Origin: Bacilli bacterium | GTDB taxonomy: Bacteria > Bacillota_I > Bacilli_A > RF39 > UBA660 | Direction: 5' to 3' | NCBI GenBank assembly: GCA_016297695.1 | Contig: JAEDGC010000039.1 | Coordinates: forward strand, 1-16,281 | Length of the DNA stretch: 16,281 nt | In this document: piece after piece, positions 14,759 to 16,281 of the stretch | How positions within the stretch are numbered: position 1 is the stretch's first letter | How the letters are laid out: the number at the start of each line of letters is the position of its first letter | The notes under the pieces: generated by a model | Told to the model about the DNA's origin: nothing | Databases searched by the model: none | The model's input: only the letters and a program-made list of their open reading frames with translations | Program-made: the position numbers and the translations under genes

Positions 14759-15210
14759 AAAAAAACATAATCATCCGGAATTGGAACAGAAGACATAGAA
14801 AAGTTATTTAAATCATGCTTGATATCTATATTACAATAATGAATAATATTACTTAAAACAGGGTAGCCATCACTTTTTACAAGGGGAAAATCCCAAGTTT
14901 TATCATTAGAAAAATGTTCTTTAAATAATACCCATTCATTATCAATATTTTTAAATACAACGCCGTTAAAAGTTAAACACCAATAATTTCCACCAATAAC
15001 AATAAATTCACTATCATTAGTTAATGCTAAATAAGTAATATTATCACAAGTCCAAATACAATAATTATTAAGGCTATATTGTGAAACTAAAGAAGAAAAA
15101 GCAGGTAATTGTCCGTCATATTCAACAGCATTAACATGATTAAAACTTAATGGGAAAATAAATAAAAATAATAACAATAAAATAAATATTATTTTATTTT
15201 TTAATTTCAT
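14608..15210 (-). CDS. Secreted/membrane-anchored adsorption protein, 0-frame short form
   Basis: A 200-aa protein with a clear signal peptide (KLKNK, then a long hydrophobic core; likely cleavage after HVNA, residue 28). An extracellular domain follows with Cys51, Cys55, Cys78 and Cys126 available for disulfides. The 0-frame C-terminus after residue 151 has a short amphipathic stretch and a membrane helix at 174-193 ending in a basic patch. From Pro177 to Tyr197 it matches the major coat protein (Pro32-Tyr52) at 10 of 21 positions. RBS AAAGGAG lies before the ATG. The gene follows the strong terminator after the major coat gene, where gene III lies in Ff phages. The last 50 codons are read in two frames. 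Confidence 0.78.
   Translation of the reverse strand: MKLKNKIIFILLLLFLFIFPLSFNHVNAVEYDGQLPAFSSLVSQYSLNNYCIWTCDNITYLALTNDSEFIVIGGNYWCLTFNGVVFKNIDNEWVLFKEHFSNDKTWDFPLVKSDGYPVLSNIIHYCNIDIKHDLNNFSMSSVPIPDDYVFFQITVVLVEEVQELPKAMVKTLKVIIPVGLVLLGIILLIYLIKRVIYLSQ
14716..14765 (-). promoter_or_regulatory. Candidate programmed -1 ribosomal frameshift signal
   Basis: On the mRNA: a U8 run (14765-14758) containing the heptamer U UUU UUU in the 0 frame (14764-14758), a 7-nt spacer CAAAUAA (14757-14751), then a 9-bp stem CGGUAGUUC (14750-14742) with GAACUACCG (14724-14716) around a 17-nt loop. Both tRNAs keep full UUU pairing after slipping. Slippery heptamer, spacer length and stem match the classical arrangement. 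Transcriptional slippage on U8 could give the same product. Confidence 0.7.
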
Positions 15211-15248
15211 AATACAAGCTCCTTTCTAAATTTTATATTAAAAATATA

Positions 15249-15285
15249 ACCCAGTTTGCGACATTAAAATGTCGCAATACTGGGT
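15249..15285 (-). terminator. Strong hairpin terminator after the major coat gene
   Basis: ACCCAGT (15249-15255) pairs with ACTGGGT (15279-15285), and TTGCGACATT with AATGTCGCAA inside, one bulged base, tiny loop. On the minus strand a U-rich stretch follows. It mirrors the central terminator between genes VIII and III in Ff phages that limits expression of the minor coat genes. Confidence 0.85.
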
Positions 15286-15299
15286 ATTAAATTTATAAA

Positions 15300-15467
15300 T
15301 TAGAAAAATTTATAAATTATTCTTGGTATTAATGAAACTGCTATCATTATACCCATTATTGTTAGACCAATAGGAAGTAAAACCCCTAAATTATCTGTAA
15401 TAGTATTAACTAAACCAGAAAACATACTAGAAGTTAATGTTAATCCAGCAATTGTAGAACTTTCCAT
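15300..15467 (-). CDS. Inovirus major coat protein (pVIII-like)
   Basis: A 55-aa protein with a polar, mildly acidic N-terminal half (Glu2, Asp25), one membrane helix at about 28-47 with small Gly residues (34, 39), and a basic C-terminus (Arg49, Lys53). This is the layout of pVIII, in which the basic end faces the DNA and the helices form the filament. No cleavable signal peptide is evident, so it would insert directly as a short helix. RBS AAAGGAGA (15481-15474) is strong. It lies directly before the strong terminator and behind the ssDNA-binding protein and a 50-aa membrane protein. Identification rests on size, topology and position. Confidence 0.8.
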   Translation of the reverse strand: MESSTIAGLTLTSSMFSGLVNTITDNLGVLLPIGLTIMGIMIAVSLIPRIIYKFF

Positions 15468-15473
15468 AATTAA

Positions 15474-15544
15474 TCTCCTTTCCCTTATTAAAGGCTTTTT
15501 GAAAATAAAATAAAAGGAGAACAGAGTTAAATAATCAAAAAGCC
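15474..15544 (-). promoter_or_regulatory. Leader stem-loop of the major coat gene with an anti-SD loop
   Basis: GGCTTTTTGA (minus 15544-15535... plus TCAAAAAGCC) pairs perfectly with its inverted copy at 15493-15502. The 32-nt loop contains UCUCCUUU (15520-15513), complementary over 8 bases to the coat gene's ribosome-binding site AAAGGAGA (15481-15474). Loop-to-downstream pairing would be a pseudoknot that hides the RBS. Confidence 0.5.
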
Positions 15545-15584
15545 AAAATAAGTTTTATCTTTTGTATCAATTTATTACTAGTTT

Positions 15585-15737
15585 TTAATAGAAAAATCTA
15601 CTAAAAAACCAATAACCTAAATAAATAATTATTAATACTATAAATCCATAAATAAAAAATTGTAAAAATGTACTTATAGTAAATAATTGTTGATTAATAC
15701 TATTTAAAATATTAATTATTTCCGTTGTTGTTTCCAA
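15585..15737 (-). CDS. 50-aa membrane protein (pVII/pIX-like)
   Basis: The frame starts at TTG 15737, inside the end of the ssDNA-binding protein gene, and overlaps it by 26 bases. The preceding in-frame stop is at 15743-15741, and no ATG is available, so TTG is the only common start codon. The protein has a polar N-terminus (METTTEII) and one hydrophobic segment at about 24-42, ending with aromatic and Arg residues. Size, topology and place between the gene V-like and major coat genes fit the tip proteins pVII/pIX. There is only a weak AGG as RBS, so translation would be coupled to the upstream gene. Confidence 0.6.
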   Translation of the reverse strand: METTTEIINILNSINQQLFTISTFLQFFIYGFIVLIIIYLGYWFFSRFFY

Positions 15738-15999
15738 TACCTATCAACTCACAATTCCAATAAGAATAACGATATTGATTAATTAATCTTTTAAATTCGA
15801 CAATTAAAACAACATCTTGAAAATCAATAAATTTAATTTGAGATAATTTATTAATTAATTCTTCATTTTTTGTTATAAATGATAATTTTTGCTTATGATT
15901 ACCTTTTGTCATAACATTAATTGCAAAATATTTTTCTCCATCTTGTGTAACTCCTGTTTTGCTATCTACATAAGTAAATACTTGTTTACCTTGTATCAT
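15712..15999 (-). CDS. Phage single-stranded DNA-binding protein (gene V-like)
   Basis: A 95-aa protein from ATG 15999 (MIQGKQVF). An in-frame GTG at 16008 directly touches the ribosome-binding site AAAGGAG (16014-16008) and is too close to it, whereas ATG 15999 has 8-base spacing. Strand-rich sequence with GEKYFAINVMTKG and KLSFITK, and an Asn/Gly-rich tail, is consistent with the OB-type fold of filamentous-phage gpV-like proteins that coat the new ssDNA before export. It is the first gene of the minus-strand operon. Family inferred from size, composition and place. Confidence 0.7.
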   Translation of the reverse strand: MIQGKQVFTYVDSKTGVTQDGEKYFAINVMTKGNHKQKLSFITKNEELINKLSQIKFIDFQDVVLIVEFKRLINQYRYSYWNCELIGIGNNNGNN

Positions 16000-16020
16000 A
16001 ATAAACACTCCTTTATAAAA

Positions 16021-16084
16021 AAATAGACTTTACAAATTTAATTTTAAAAATTAAATTTATAAAATCTATTTAAATTTTGTGCAA
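16021..16084 (-). promoter_or_regulatory. Operon promoter inside an AT-rich palindrome
   Basis: On the minus strand TTGCAC (16084-16079), 17 bases, TATAAA (16061-16056) forms a good promoter for the phage operon. The stretch 16021-16071 also folds as a long AT-rich hairpin, AAATAGA with TCTATTT at its base and AAATTTAATTTT paired above. In filamentous phages such intergenic hairpins serve as packaging signal or replication origin. Confidence 0.55.
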
Positions 16085-16100
16085 AGTTTTTTAAAAAAAT

Positions 16101-16131
16101 AATAAAATAAACTTTGATTTTGTGCAATGTT
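16101..16131 (+). other. attR: right prophage end with conserved spacer and right arm
   Basis: Spacer CTTTGA (16112-16117) and right arm TTTTGTGCAAT (16118-16128) are identical to attL, but the left arm AATAAAATAAA (16101-16111) is not an inverted copy. This is the expected hybrid: phage-derived left arm and host-derived right arm. A further ATTTTGTGCAA copy lies at 16075-16085. Confidence 0.62.
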
Positions 16132-16229
16132 GTATATTCCTTTTTTTAGACTTTATCAAGTCTATCTGTCCCTCTCTTCTGAATTGATTTTTATACATTA
16201 TATGATAAATTTAAACTCACAACAACGAA

Positions 16230-16257
16230 AAATAGCCACTATTTCTAGTAGCTATTT
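16230..16257. terminator. Hairpin in the right chromosomal flank
   Basis: AAATAGC and ACT (16230-16240) pair with AGT and GCTATTT (16247-16257), one mismatch. On the minus strand the stem is followed by TTTTT, so it probably ends a minus-strand gene lying beyond the window. Confidence 0.6.
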
Positions 16258-16281
16258 CATAAATATATTTCACACTATATT

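Larger units (their letters stand above)
10428..16131 (-). mobile_element. Integrated inovirus (filamentous phage) of about 5.7 kb
   Basis: Bounded by an exact 23-bp direct repeat (10428-10450 and 16109-16131), giving a 5681-bp unit. Minus-strand genes run ssDNA-binding protein, 50-aa membrane protein, major coat protein, terminator, pIII-like protein, pVI-like protein, Zot ATPase, 45-aa protein, Rep. This is the filamentous-phage module order, and the size is typical of the family. No integrase or transposase is present. Two divergent accessory genes fill the left end. Three genes are split between frames, so whether the phage is active depends on recoding or on sequence accuracy. Confidence 0.88.

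Noticed and set aside
16148..16163. AGACTT/AAGTCT hairpin as terminator of a plus-strand transcript
   Set aside because: The T-run lies before the stem, not after it, and only six base pairs form.

Overview
The window is AT-rich DNA from a spore-forming, low-GC Gram-positive bacterium, most likely an uncultured Clostridia-like member of the Bacillota. Evidence: strong AGGAGG-type ribosome binding sites, spoIIM next to xerD, Bacillota-type LexA operators in front of a YneA-like gene, and near-absence of CGG codons. No rRNA, tRNA or CRISPR array was seen.

Positions 1-9134 are chromosomal core: a 5'-truncated endonuclease Q-like PHP protein, spoIIM, xerD, guaB (IMP dehydrogenase), a small unknown gene, guaA (GMP synthase, convergent), an SOS-controlled LysM/YneA-like division inhibitor, a second Xer-type recombinase and a YwaF/TMEM164-like membrane protein. 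guaB and guaA catalyse the last two steps from IMP to GMP. Positions 9135-10420 are a degraded intergenic zone with hairpins, fused fragments of a cysteine synthase gene and a sugar O-acetyltransferase gene, and a family of AT-rich hairpin repeats.

Positions 10428-16131 look like an integrated inovirus (filamentous phage) of about 5.7 kb, bounded by a 23-bp direct repeat. The left copy lies in an 11-6-11 inverted-repeat site typical of XerC/XerD-type recombination. No integrase is encoded, so host Xer proteins are the likely integration machinery. Reading along the minus strand, the order is ssDNA-binding protein, a 50-aa membrane protein, major coat protein, strong hairpin terminator, pIII-like adsorption protein, pVI-like membrane protein, Zot/pI ATPase, a 45-aa protein and Rep. 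This closely follows the Ff gene order V-VII/IX-VIII-terminator-III-VI-I. Two divergent accessory genes, one DUF2726-like, lie next to the left end.

The most unusual part is recoding. The pIII-like gene carries a textbook -1 frameshift signal: a U8 slippery run, a 7-nt spacer and a 9-bp stem. It would give either a 200-aa protein ending in a membrane helix that resembles the major coat protein, or a 428-aa pIII-sized fusion with a Gly/Ser linker and its own anchor. The Zot and Rep genes are each split by a +1 frame break at exactly one CGG codon (CGGT context), the only two in-frame CGG codons found in the element's genes. These breaks are either two similar one-base insertions (decay or sequencing error) or recoding.
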